Shown in pieces: positions 31,438-40,622 of a stretch of DNA of 41,491 bases (position 1 is the first letter of the stretch; the number at the start of each line of letters is the position of its first letter). Origin of the DNA: Promicromonospora soli (GTDB lineage: Bacteria; Actinomycetota; Actinomycetes; Actinomycetales; Cellulomonadaceae); NCBI RefSeq assembly GCF_014653785.1, contig NZ_BNAS01000001.1, positions 1,147,459 through 1,188,949 of the forward strand. The letters are read 5' to 3'. Made by a program: the position numbers and the translations under genes. The notes under the pieces were generated by a model. That model searched no databases. It was given only the letters and a program-made list of their open reading frames with translations, and was not told where the DNA came from.

Positions 31438-33600
31438 ATGTCGCAGAAGACTCACGACCTGATCGTCCGCAAGAGCTGGCGCGTCCCAGTGACGGAGGGG
31501 TCGACCGGCGACGGCTCGTCGATCGCGCGGCGGTTCGATGTCGCGCTCCTCGCCGTCGGCTTCAAGGCCTCGGACCGTCTCCTGCGTCATCTCGGTGGAC
31601 TCGCCCCGCGGGACGCCAAGCTAGTGGCCGTCCAGGCGCTCGCGGTGGTGCGGGAGTCGGTGGGCGCGCACGTCGAGCACAACGCATACTTCCGGGACTT
31701 CCCGAAGAACGTGCCCGACACCCTCGAGTTCTGGGTCTCCTGCCTCAAGGACGCGCTGAAGGACACCGACTACGCGGACCGCGCGGCCGAGATCTTCGCA
31801 CGTCAGAAGGTGAACCTCCTGGCGCTTCGCAAGTACGGGCGGTACCAGCACACCTACGCGGAGATGGTCGCCGCACACGAAGAGTTCCTCCCGGCGGTCA
31901 CCGACCGGTGCACTGTCCTCGATCTCGGCGGCACCCTCGACGAGGAGGCCCACCGGCTCTACCTTGTGCTTGCCGGCAGCACCACACCGCTGTCGGACGA
32001 CGACCTGGTGGCGCTCGCGATTCTGGCCGAGCACTGCAACTCGATGTCGCAGCCCGAGTCGGTGCCGATGCGCGCGAGCCGCGCAATCGTCAACGCGGTG
32101 CACGTCGCGACCGGGCGTGAGCCGCAGGCCGACACCGTGACCGACGTGCTGCGGTTGGCATGCGCACTGTCCGACGGCGACGTCACCCTGGAGGCCTCGA
32201 CCCGGTTCCGCTCCTTTCCCAGGGCGACCCGGCGTCTCCTGCTCCGCACCCTTGACGGCATCGTCGCGTCGTCCCCAGCCAAGCTCGGCGACGTCGCCAT
32301 GCACCGCGAGGCGTGGAAGCGGCTGGGCGAGCGCCTGCACCCGCACGAGCACCGTGGCCTGCCGAACGCTGGCCGGGTTTTCGCCGTCGCCCGTGGTGAC
32401 GAGGATGCGTCGTCGTTCTCCGCACGGGTCGAACGCGCTCTCGCGACAGGCGAGCGCGCTGAAGCGACGCGCCTGCTCTCGGCGGCGCCCGGTGCCCTTG
32501 TCCGGCGTGTCGACCATCTGCTGCGCACCGCCGCCGACGACGCCGACGCCGCGGCCGTTCTCCGTGCGGTCGAGGAAGCTCTGCCCGGTGTGTCCGGGCG
32601 TGTGCTGCTCTCGCTGCGCCAGCACCTGGAGAACCGCCGCGCGGCCGGCTCCGACCGGAGGGTCTTCGTCAACCGCATCGGTGGCGCCTGGGCCGGCGCG
32701 GACAACCGCGCGCCGCTACCTGCGGAAGCCCTCGAACCCCTCGTCGACGCTTGCGATGCCGAGGTCCTGCGCCGGCTCCCGCAGCCGGATGTCCTCGTCG
32801 TCGACCCGGACTTCCTCGACGTGGCCCTTCCTCTGTCGGGGCGGGCCCGGCCCGGCGGAACGGGCATCCTCCCACGCGGGTCTCGCACACGGGTGACAGG
32901 TGAGCTGCTGCGGTTCTTCGTCCACTGGCGCCAGAATGACCGGCGAACCGATCTCGACCTCTCGTGCCTACTGCTCGACGCGGATTTCACCAGGTCCGAT
33001 CACGTCTCCTGGACCCGGCTCCGCAGTGGCGGCTTCGTGCATTCCGGCGACCTGACCGAAGCCCCCGGCGGCGCCACCGAGTTCATCGACGTGGAGACCC
33101 CAAACGTCCGGCGGGATGTTGTCGTACCTCAGGTCCACGTGTATGCGGGCGAACGGTTCGACGAGACAGCCGAGGCCTTCTTCGGATTCATGACCCGTGA
33201 TCTCGCCCAGCGAGGGCTCCCGTTCGAGCCGGCCACCGTCCGCGCTAAGTCCGACCTGACCGGCTTCGGTCGCGTCACCATCCCGCTCGCCTTCCTCCGG
33301 GACGACGACGGCTGGGAGGCGCTCTGGCTGCATTTGAACCCGAAGGGACGCTCCGGGTTCAACACCGTCGAGGGCCACCGCGTCACCACCACGACCCTCG
33401 TCCGCGACATCGCCGCCCATCGGTTCCTCACCGTCCGGTACCTCGTCTCCCTGCTCCGGGCTGACGGGGTCGACGTCCGCGAAGAGGCCCCCCAGGATGG
33501 CCGCCCTGTCACGTACATCGGGTTCGCCGCACCCGAGAACCTCCCAGCGGGTTCCCGGATCATCACGCCTCAGAATCTCCTCGACCTCGTCCCGGCGTAA
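31438..33600 (+). CDS. MXAN_6230/SCO0854-like protein with C-terminal TerD-type domain
   Basis: A 720-residue cytoplasmic protein. The N-terminal 450 residues resemble the MXAN_6230/SCO0854 family (recalled): RFDVALLAVGFKASDRLLRH, HVEHNAYFRDFPKNVPDTLE, KYGRYQHTYAEMVAAHEEF and VLDLGGTLDEEAHRLYL, a helical repeat-like region. No RING-type Cys cluster, reported for some relatives, is seen. Residues about 490-620 match the TerD fold: RRTDLDLSCLLLDADFTRSD, GGFVHSGDLTEAPGGATEFI and VHVYAGERFDETAEAFFGFM, the calcium-binding Ter domain. TerD proteins take part in tellurite, phage and stress responses. ATG 31438 is preferred over 31414 because the family begins there. No other ter gene is in the window. 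Confidence 0.8.
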   Translation: MSQKTHDLIVRKSWRVPVTEGSTGDGSSIARRFDVALLAVGFKASDRLLRHLGGLAPRDAKLVAVQALAVVRESVGAHVEHNAYFRDFPKNVPDTLEFWVSCLKDALKDTDYADRAAEIFARQKVNLLALRKYGRYQHTYAEMVAAHEEFLPAVTDRCTVLDLGGTLDEEAHRLYLVLAGSTTPLSDDDLVALAILAEHCNSMSQPESVPMRASRAIVNAVHVATGREPQADTVTDVLRLACALSDGDVTLEASTRFRSFPRATRRLLLRTLDGIVASSPAKLGDVAMHREAWKRLGERLHPHEHRGLPNAGRVFAVARGDEDASSFSARVERALATGERAEATRLLSAAPGALVRRVDHLLRTAADDADAAAVLRAVEEALPGVSGRVLLSLRQHLENRRAAGSDRRVFVNRIGGAWAGADNRAPLPAEALEPLVDACDAEVLRRLPQPDVLVVDPDFLDVALPLSGRARPGGTGILPRGSRTRVTGELLRFFVHWRQNDRRTDLDLSCLLLDADFTRSDHVSWTRLRSGGFVHSGDLTEAPGGATEFIDVETPNVRRDVVVPQVHVYAGERFDETAEAFFGFMTRDLAQRGLPFEPATVRAKSDLTGFGRVTIPLAFLRDDDGWEALWLHLNPKGRSGFNTVEGHRVTTTTLVRDIAAHRFLTVRYLVSLLRADGVDVREEAPQDGRPVTYIGFAAPENLPAGSRIITPQNLLDLVPA

Positions 33601-33696
33601 CGGCTAGGGTGTCACCCGGACGAGGCCATGCGGCGACTTCCTTCTCACTCCTGTCAAAAGCCTAGCCGCCGCGCTTTCCTCGTTCCTAGACGGTGC

Positions 33697-33727
33697 AGGG
33701 CCGGGCTCGTGCCACGAGCCCGGCCCT
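33697..33727. terminator. Strong hairpin after the TerD-domain gene
   Basis: A perfect 15-bp stem (AGGGCCGGGCTCGTG and its complement) with a single-base centre, followed on the plus strand by TTCCTT. It lies between the TerD-domain gene and the convergent 46-residue ORF and can act for both. Confidence 0.85.
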
Positions 33728-33789
33728 TTCCTTGCCCGAGGCTCGACCCGGAACCACACGCCCCGGAACGCGAAGCCCTCCGCCTGGGT

Positions 33790-33930
33790 TCACCACAGGC
33801 CGCGCTTGCGGCCCTTGCTGCTCCCCCACAATCGCTTGGCCAGGTTCTTGCTACGACCCTTCGTCGTACTTCCCCACGTGCCCCGCTTCAAGCTCTTTGC
33901 GCGAGACTTCCTACCCCACAGACCAGCCAT
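33790..33930 (-). CDS. 46-residue highly basic tryptophan-glycine repeat protein
   Basis: ATG 33930 encodes MAGLWGRKSRAKSLKRGTWG then STTKGRSKNLAKRLWGSSKG and RKRGLW before TGA. Three copies of a W-G-x-x-(T/S)-K-G-R-like unit recur about every 15 residues. Seventeen of the 46 residues are Lys or Arg and none is acidic. A GAGGGGG ribosome site stands six bases upstream, and a strong hairpin (33697-33727) lies downstream on this strand. The cationic, Trp-spaced pattern resembles membrane-active peptides or nucleic-acid-binding tails. No family is recognised. Codon use is less GC-biased than its neighbours. Confidence 0.5.
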   Translation of the reverse strand: MAGLWGRKSRAKSLKRGTWGSTTKGRSKNLAKRLWGSSKGRKRGLW

Positions 33931-34076
33931 CAGCGACCCCCTCGCGTACGAACATGCCTCAAGGCTACGGATGCCTCCCAGCCACGTGAATCACACTCCA
34001 CCCGGTTGACATCCCGCAGTACAGGCCCACGACGCGCTCTCAGACATCGTCGCTGAGCTGCTCCGCGCTGGAATAG

Positions 34077-34361
34077 CCATGCCACGAGTCCGACGGTGCC
34101 GTGGTCATCACCGAATGCGTGCGGGTGGACCACTACAAGCACCCGAGCGGATGTGGCCGAGCGCCTCACCGGTAGCCCACACAGGAGGCCAACGCCAAGG
34201 CTTCGGCGGTCCATGACGCACCCGGTGTGGACAAGCTGCGCGACGGGCGCTGGGCCAGCGACTACTTCGTCTCGAACCGCTCCAACACGACCTGGGGCGC
34301 GTCTGTGCCCCGCCGCCAGAGGCCCTGTGGAACAGCCAGAAACAGCATCCGACCTGCTTGA
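34077..34361 (+). pseudogene. Decayed gene remnant with SH3-like tail
   Basis: One frame reads HESDGAVVITECVRVDHYKH then PSG, is broken by TAG at 34173-34175, and resumes with ANAKASAVHDAPGVDKLRDG and RWASDYFVSNRSNTTWGA. A third piece just upstream in another frame reads AHDALSDIVAELLRAGIAM (about 34026-34082). The W/DKLxDGRWxSDYFVS pattern resembles the last strand of bacterial SH3-like domains in secreted actinobacterial proteins (inference). No intact start exists. The region 33931-34421 holds nothing else that could be supported. Confidence 0.45.
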
Positions 34362-34421
34362 ACGTCTCACAACTTTCGGGATAGGCACAACCATCCAGCC
34401 GACCGGTGCGTCTTAGGAGTC

Positions 34422-35075
34422 ATGCGAAACACACACGCAAAGATAGGTTCGATGGTTCTGCTGGCAGGCCTCGTGGTGGGCCTCACGGCGGGCACGACGA
34501 CGACCGCCGTCGCCGGCCCCGCGTCGGTGGCCTGCGCGGCCACGTCCGCGCACTCCCCCAGCCAGGCCGCGGGTCCGTCCGACTGCGATCCGGTCGGGAC
34601 CCCGGTCAACCTCGGTGACCCCACCCCGGGCGCGACCGACAACTGGCAGAGGACCAAGACCAACGGCGTCGGCTACAAGATTCCGGCCAAGTGGACCGGT
34701 CACAAGATCGTGGGCGACGGCGGCAAAGGCCACGAGTGGGAGTCCCGCAAGGTCATCATCTCCGACGAGTTCGGCGACCTGCACTGGCGAATCCTCGTTC
34801 AGTCGCCCTTTGTGAACCAGGAGATGCCGGACCCGGAGGAGCTGAACGAGCTCGGCTTCTACGCCTCGTACATCGAGGTCGAGGGCGCCTCGGAGGCTGT
34901 GCTCGTGGCCGCGCAGACCGGGCACTGGGCTGACGCTTCGGTCAAGACGATCGACTTCCAGGTCTTCGTCGAGTCGGAGCGCACTGGCGTCGTCACTCGG
35001 TTCATGGGCGAGCTGCCCCCGGGCAAGAAGGGCAAGTTCCTCCTGAACAACTTCGTTCCTACGATCCGGCCCTGA
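34422..35075 (+). CDS. Secreted protein of unknown function
   Basis: A 217-residue exported protein. The signal peptide is MRNTHAKIGSMVLLAGLVVG with a hydrophobic core to TTTTAVAGPA. A Ser/Pro-rich stretch with two cysteines (VACAATSA and SDCDPVG) follows. The folded part (about 75-217) has YKIPAKWTGHKIVGDGGKGH, WESRKVIISDEFGDLHWRIL and the C-terminal FVESERTGVVTRFMGELPPG. This beta-rich layout recalls LpqN/PsbP-like lipoprotein domains, but the match is weak. The ATG at 34422 has AGGAG only two bases away, and ATG 34452 is an alternative, though the basic residues of the signal favour the first. It ends in a hairpin. Confidence 0.75.
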   Translation: MRNTHAKIGSMVLLAGLVVGLTAGTTTTAVAGPASVACAATSAHSPSQAAGPSDCDPVGTPVNLGDPTPGATDNWQRTKTNGVGYKIPAKWTGHKIVGDGGKGHEWESRKVIISDEFGDLHWRILVQSPFVNQEMPDPEELNELGFYASYIEVEGASEAVLVAAQTGHWADASVKTIDFQVFVESERTGVVTRFMGELPPGKKGKFLLNNFVPTIRP

Positions 35076-35089
35076 TCCTGGGGTAAACC

Positions 35090-35133
35090 GAGCGGAGGCC
35101 GGTCCTGGTGCTGGTCAGGGCCCGCCTCCGCTC
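35090..35133 (+). terminator. Hairpin after secreted protein gene
   Basis: GAGCGGAGGC (35090-35099) and GCCTCCGCTC (35124-35133) are perfect complements. The 24-nt interior contains a second stem (GGTCCTG / CAGGGCC with one wobble), so the whole forms one long hairpin 15 nt past the stop. Confidence 0.75.
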
Positions 35134-35475
35134 GCTCTTCGCGGTCCGACAGGTTCTCAAGGGCAGGTGCTGCCAGTCCACAGGCAGATAGCGGCATCGA
35201 ACACCGGCCGGCCGCTGGACGCGAGGAAGCGCTTCGTCGCCGGGTACGTCGGATCGAGCACGCGCCACGACGAAGACCGAGACGTCCTGGCACGTTCCGC
35301 GACCTGACCCTGGCGGAGCGGCAGGTGCTGCGGGCCGCTCGCCCACCCGCAGCGCGGAGCAGCTGAGGTCGGCCACCGAGTGGCGGGACCAGGTCAAACA
35401 CACACTTCTCCCGGGAGTCCGGGGGACGCGCGCGGCCGCCGCAACCTTCTGACCCCACGGCAAAGTGCCATGAGT
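35134..35475. other. Gene-free stretch with coding-like debris
   Basis: About 340 bp without an intact gene. Short GC-biased fragments such as a TLAERQVLRAA-like reading occur in different frames, each broken by stops. They suggest old decayed coding sequence. No repeat or mobile element was recognised. Confidence 0.4.
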
Positions 35476-35487
35476 CGAAGCGTTTCG
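35476..35487. promoter_or_regulatory. Imperfect LacI-like half-palindrome CGAAGCGTTTCG
   Basis: A 12-bp near-palindrome (one mismatched pair) 68 bp before the perfect TCGAAGCGCTTCGA site. The pair is arranged as for a looping or dual LacI-type repression site. Confidence 0.5.
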
Positions 35488-35522
35488 CCTAGCCACAGGG
35501 GCAGTTTGACATGACGCAAGGG

Positions 35523-35567
35523 TTGACAGTGTCTCACTTCGCCGCTTCGATGATCGAAGCGCTTCGA
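35523..35567 (+). promoter_or_regulatory. Promoter (TTGACA) with perfect LacI-type operator TCGAAGCGCTTCGA
   Basis: A consensus -35 TTGACA at 35523-35528 is followed after 17 bp by TTCGAT as the likely -10. The perfect 14-bp palindrome TCGAAGCGCTTCGA (35554-35567) with central CG lies just downstream, where a bound repressor would block initiation. It drives the frameshifted secreted-protein gene and perhaps the GH74 gene beyond. Confidence 0.65.
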
Positions 35568-35613
35568 CGTTTTCCGAAGCGCGAGACCACAGTGCGCGTC
35601 GAAGGACATCTCG

Positions 35614-35846
35614 ATGAAGAGACCGACCTTGAAGATTTTTCCGCTCTGGCCGCCGGTGTGGCGCTCACCGTGAGCGTCGCCGTCCCCGGATCGGCCGTAC
35701 CACTGAAGAAGGCCGAGGAGCAGTCGGGAAGTGGACGCGCAGTACATCGCGCTCTGGAGCAGCAGCTCACGTTCCACTTCCGGAGCGGTGACAAGGTCAC
35801 CTACACCGTCGTCCGCGGCGGCACCACGGTCACGGGCACCGACTGA
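35614..35846 (+). pseudogene. Frameshifted secreted protein, probably a deleted glycosidase or sugar-binding gene
   Basis: ATG 35614 has an ideal ribosome site (GAAGGA, seven bases) and encodes MKRPTLKIF. At the T run 35636-35640 the frame is lost. With one more T it would continue SALAAGVALTVSVAVPGSAV, a perfect signal peptide core and cleavage site. The same frame then runs PLKKAEEQSGSGRAVHRALE and ends with DKVTYTVVRGGTTVTGTD, which resembles the last strands of a carbohydrate-binding or Ig-like module. The product is therefore a signal peptide joined almost directly to a C-terminal tail, which fits an internal deletion plus a one-base frameshift. The promoter and operators remain intact. 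Confidence 0.6.
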
Positions 35847-36042
35847 CGGTGCACAGCCTCGACGCTCCCGATCGACGTCACTCCTCAACTTTCGCCATCG
35901 CAAGGTCATCGGCATGGCCCATCCCTCCGACGGGGCGCCCTTCGAGCGCCTCTCCGCTCAAGGAGGGGAGTGCCGCGGCCCTCCCCGCACGCCGCCGCAT
36001 GCCCCAGACCAGTCCCTTGTCACCAGACCCAAGGAGAGCATC

Positions 36043-38409
36043 ATGAAACGACGCACCTTTCTCGCGTCAGTCGGCGCGGCCGCTGTCGCGGTCGGCCTCC
36101 CGCAAACGCCGGCACAGGCCAACGCCCACGCGCACGATGCGGGCGCCTACACCTGGAAGAACGCCGTCGTCAACGGCGGCGGCTTCGTGCCCGGCATCGT
36201 CTTCAACGAGACCGAGCCGAACCTCATCTACGCCCGCACCGACATCGGCGGCTGCTACCGCTGGCAGGAGGACTCCCGGACCTGGAAGCCGCTCCTGGAC
36301 TGGGTCGGCCGCGACAAGTGGGGCTACGCCGGGGTCGTCTCCGTGGCCAGCGACCCGGTCGAGACCAACCGCGTCTACGCCGCCGTCGGCACCTACACCA
36401 TCGACTGGGACCCCAACAACGGCGCCGTGCTCTACTCCGACGACAAGGGCGACACGTGGGGCATCGCCGAGCTCCCGTTCAAGCAGGGCGGCAACATGCC
36501 CGGCCGCGGCATGGGCGAGCGCCTTGTCGTCAACCCGGCCGACAACGCCGAGCTGTACCTCGGCACCCCGAACGGCAACGGATTGTGGCGCTCGCGCGAC
36601 TACGGTCGCACCTGGGCGCGTGTCGAGGAGTTCCCGAACCCTGGCAACTTCGTCGTCGACCCCTCGAACACCTACCTCGCCGACAACCAGGGCGTGATCT
36701 GGATCGACTTCGACCAGATCGGCGGCAAGATCTACGTCGGTGTGGCCGACCCGGACGACCCGCTCTACGTCTCCGAGGACGGCGGCGCGACCTGGCAGCC
36801 CGTGCCCGGTGCCGCGGAGGCGATCGGCGTCGTCGACGGCAACCGCACCATCCCCAAGCAGTCCGCCGTGGACAACACCAACGGCTACCTGTACGTCATC
36901 ACCAGCCATGACCCCGGCCCTTACAACGGCGCGCCCAGCTCGGGCAACGGCGGCCAGATCTGGCGCCTGGCCACCCAGACCGGCGAATGGGCCGACGTCA
37001 CCCCCGGGTACAGCCCGAGAGGTGTGATCCCGGGCTTCGGCGGGCTCACCGTCGACCGCCAGAACCCCGGCACGCTCATGGCCTCCACGTGCAACAACTG
37101 GTGGCCCGACGAGATCCTGTACCGCTCAACCGACTCGGGACAGACCTGGTCGCTCAGCTGGGACTACGCCGAAGGCCAGGACCGCACCGACCGGTTCGTC
37201 ATGGACAGCTCGGGATCCCCGTGGCTGTCCTGGAACGGCGAGGACCAGGGCCCGCAGTACGCGGTCAAGCACGGGTGGATGATCGAGGCCTTCGCGATCG
37301 ACCCGCACAACTCCGACCGCATCATGTGGGGCACCGGCGCCTCCATCTGGGGCACCGAGGAACTGACCCGGTGGGACAACCAAGGCGAGCTCATCGGCGA
37401 GGACGAAGCCGGTCAGCGCGTCGCCCTGTCGATCGAGAAGTTCACGGTCGGCGTGCGCGCCGAAGGCGTTGAGGAGACCGCATCCCTCGACCTCGCGGCG
37501 CTCGGCGGCACGCTCGTCTCCGCCGTCGGCGACGTCGGCGGCTTCGTCCACACCGACCTCGGCCGGGCCGAGCCGATGATCAACACCGGCTGGTCCACGG
37601 GCACCAGCGTCGACTTCGCCCAGTCCAACCCGGACATCATCGTCGGCACCGGCAACGTGCACGGCAACGAGAAGGGCCACGTCGGCGTCTCCACCGACCG
37701 CGGCAAGAGCTGGCGGAACGCGTCGCGCGTCGAGGGCGTGCCCGGCGACGGCCATGGCGGCACCGTCGCGATCACCGCCGACGCGTCCGCGATCGTCTGG
37801 TCGCCGAACAACACCGAGGTCACCCCGGTGTACAGCACCGACCTGGGCGAGACGTGGGACCCAGTCCAGGGGCTCCCGGCGGGCGCGAAGGTCCGGTCCG
37901 ACCGCGTCAACCCGTCGGTCCTCTACTCGTCCGCCGGCGGCACGTTCTACCGCAGCACCGACGGCGGCGCGACGTTCACCGACACCGGGGCGACAGGCCT
38001 GCCGACCGCGGGCGTCGACGACTTCCGGGCCGTCCCCGGCCACAAGAACCACATCTGGCTGGCTGGGCGCGGCGACACCAAGAAGGACATCGCGGGCGGC
38101 ATGTGGCGCTCCAAGGACGGCGGCGCCACCTGGAAGCGCATCGCCGAGTTCGACACGGCGGAGTCGGTCGGCTTCGGCAAGGCGTCCAAGAAGTCCGGTT
38201 ACCCGGCGATCTACAGCTCCGCGCGGATCGGCGGCAAGGCCGCGATCTACCGCTCGACCGACGGCGGGAACCGCTGGATCCGCATCGACGACGACGACCA
38301 CCAGTGGGCCTACTCGGGCTCCGCCATCACCGGCGACCCGTGGATCTACGGCCGCGTCTACCTCACCACCAACGGCCGCGGCATCATCTACGGCGACATA
38401 GCCGACTGA
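36043..38409 (+). CDS. Secreted GH74 xyloglucanase
   Basis: A 788-residue extracellular beta-glucanase acting on xyloglucan. The N-terminal MKRRTFLASVGAAAVAVG is a twin-arginine-type signal. The catalytic part is the typical pair of seven-bladed propellers: the first acid Asp67 in ARTDIGGCYRW, the second Asp420 in FAIDPHNSDRIMWGTGASIW, and many Asp-box-like repeats (STDSGQTW, SKDGGATW, STDGGNRW). The chain ends right after the last propeller strand, with no attached carbohydrate-binding module, unlike many cellulolytic relatives. The ATG at 36043 follows AAGGAG. The frame is open from 35731 but is not coding there. The 196-nt leader lies behind a LacI-regulated promoter, so readthrough expression is plausible. 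Confidence 0.95.
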   Translation: MKRRTFLASVGAAAVAVGLPQTPAQANAHAHDAGAYTWKNAVVNGGGFVPGIVFNETEPNLIYARTDIGGCYRWQEDSRTWKPLLDWVGRDKWGYAGVVSVASDPVETNRVYAAVGTYTIDWDPNNGAVLYSDDKGDTWGIAELPFKQGGNMPGRGMGERLVVNPADNAELYLGTPNGNGLWRSRDYGRTWARVEEFPNPGNFVVDPSNTYLADNQGVIWIDFDQIGGKIYVGVADPDDPLYVSEDGGATWQPVPGAAEAIGVVDGNRTIPKQSAVDNTNGYLYVITSHDPGPYNGAPSSGNGGQIWRLATQTGEWADVTPGYSPRGVIPGFGGLTVDRQNPGTLMASTCNNWWPDEILYRSTDSGQTWSLSWDYAEGQDRTDRFVMDSSGSPWLSWNGEDQGPQYAVKHGWMIEAFAIDPHNSDRIMWGTGASIWGTEELTRWDNQGELIGEDEAGQRVALSIEKFTVGVRAEGVEETASLDLAALGGTLVSAVGDVGGFVHTDLGRAEPMINTGWSTGTSVDFAQSNPDIIVGTGNVHGNEKGHVGVSTDRGKSWRNASRVEGVPGDGHGGTVAITADASAIVWSPNNTEVTPVYSTDLGETWDPVQGLPAGAKVRSDRVNPSVLYSSAGGTFYRSTDGGATFTDTGATGLPTAGVDDFRAVPGHKNHIWLAGRGDTKKDIAGGMWRSKDGGATWKRIAEFDTAESVGFGKASKKSGYPAIYSSARIGGKAAIYRSTDGGNRWIRIDDDDHQWAYSGSAITGDPWIYGRVYLTTNGRGIIYGDIAD

Positions 38410-38454
38410 GGTCGCCAGGTCCCCGAGTAATGTCCACGACACCCCGGGACGCGA

Positions 38455-38494
38455 AGAGGCCCGGATTCGCGGAATTCCGCGGATCCGGGCCTCT
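38455..38494. terminator. 40-bp palindrome between GH74 and lpd
   Basis: A 20-bp inverted repeat with no loop and one mismatch, beginning AGAGGCCCGGATTCGCGGAA, between the convergent stops. It is probably a bidirectional terminator. Confidence 0.8.
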
Positions 38495-38502
38495 GACCAG
38501 GC

Positions 38503-38522
38503 CGGCCGCCCAAGGGCGGCCG
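38503..38522 (-). terminator. Second hairpin downstream of lpd
   Basis: CGGCCGCCC, AA, GGGCGGCCG: a perfect 9-bp stem 9 nt past the lpd stop on the minus strand. With the 40-bp palindrome it makes a double barrier. Confidence 0.65.
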
Positions 38523-38531
38523 AGGGATCGA

Positions 38532-39935
<1,404 letters not shown>

Positions 39936-39980
39936 GGGTCAAGGGTATTAGGGTGCGCGAATCGTGGTGACGTGACATCG

Positions 39981-40008
39981 GTCTCGTTGTCGCTACGACA
40001 CCCGAGAC
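39981..40008 (-). terminator. Hairpin downstream of rnhA
   Basis: GTCTCG-T-TGTCG, CTA loop, CGACA-CC-CGAGAC: an 11-bp stem with a small internal bulge, 16 nt past the rnhA stop on the minus strand and upstream of lpd. Confidence 0.6.
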
Positions 40009-40024
40009 GGCGCGTCCGGCGCTC

Positions 40025-40471
40025 TCAGCGGACGCTGTCGACGCCCTTGTTGGCCAGCGCGTCCGCCGCTTCGTTGCCCGGGTCGCCCGCGTGGCCCTTG
40101 ACCCAGACCCAGCGCACCGTGTGCTTGGCGACCTCGGCGTCGAGGGCCTGCCACAGGTCGACGTTCTTCACTGGCTGCTTGCTCGCGGTCTTCCACCCGT
40201 TGCGCTTCCAGCCCACGATCCAGGTCTTCATGCCGTTCATCACGTAGGACGAGTCCACGTGGATGGTGACCTCGCTCGGCTGCTTGAGCGCCCGCAGGGC
40301 CTCGACCACCGCTGTGAGCTCCATGCGGTTGTTCGTGGTGAGCTTCTCCCCGCCGAACAGCTCCTTGCTGTGCTCCCCCGCCTTCAGGAGCGCACCCCAT
40401 CCGCCGAGCCCCGGGTTGCCCTTGCAGGCGCCATCGGTCCACATCTCCACCACGGGCTGCATCTGCGTCAC
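40025..40471 (-). CDS. rnhA: Ribonuclease HI
   Basis: A 148-residue cytoplasmic nuclease that removes RNA from RNA-DNA hybrids. The four metal-binding acids are in order: Asp in [18 protein letters not shown], Glu in [14 protein letters not shown], Asp in [11 protein letters not shown] and Asp in [10 protein letters not shown]. The catalytic-loop His is in [14 protein letters not shown]. The length fits E. coli-type RNase HI. The start is GTG 40471, with AGGG seven bases upstream. ATG 40462 is an in-frame alternative that leaves the fold complete. It is divergent from the flavin oxidoreductase gene. Confidence 0.95.
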   Translation of the reverse strand: MTQMQPVVEMWTDGACKGNPGLGGWGALLKAGEHSKELFGGEKLTTNNRMELTAVVEALRALKQPSEVTIHVDSSYVMNGMKTWIVGWKRNGWKTASKQPVKNVDLWQALDAEVAKHTVRWVWVKGHAGDPGNEAADALANKGVDSVR

Positions 40472-40580
40472 CGGGCAACCCTATCGGCGCGCGAGGACAG
40501 GGTAGGTGTCGGCGCCGATGTCAGAGTCCCGGCGTAGCGTGACGGAGGTCGGTCATGGACGCGCCGACGCTGGACGCGAG

Positions 40581-40609
40581 GACGGTCGACGCAAGACGGT
40601 CGGACGCAA
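40581..40609. repeat. Imperfect tandem repeat in leader of oxidoreductase gene
   Basis: GACGGTCGACGCAA (40581-40594) followed directly by GACGGTCGGACGCAA (40595-40609), with further GGACGCG copies just upstream at 40558 and 40572. It ends beside the ribosome site. The 151-nt region to rnhA holds no gene. Confidence 0.6.
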
Positions 40610-40622
40610 CGGGAGGGGAACG

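Noticed and set aside
34096-34416. 106-codon plus-strand frame
   Set aside because: Composition is random-like, and the overlapping frame holds the SH3-like remnant.
35731-36042. Upstream extension of the GH74 frame
   Set aside because: No signal peptide or ribosome site in the extension, and the ATG at 36043 has both.
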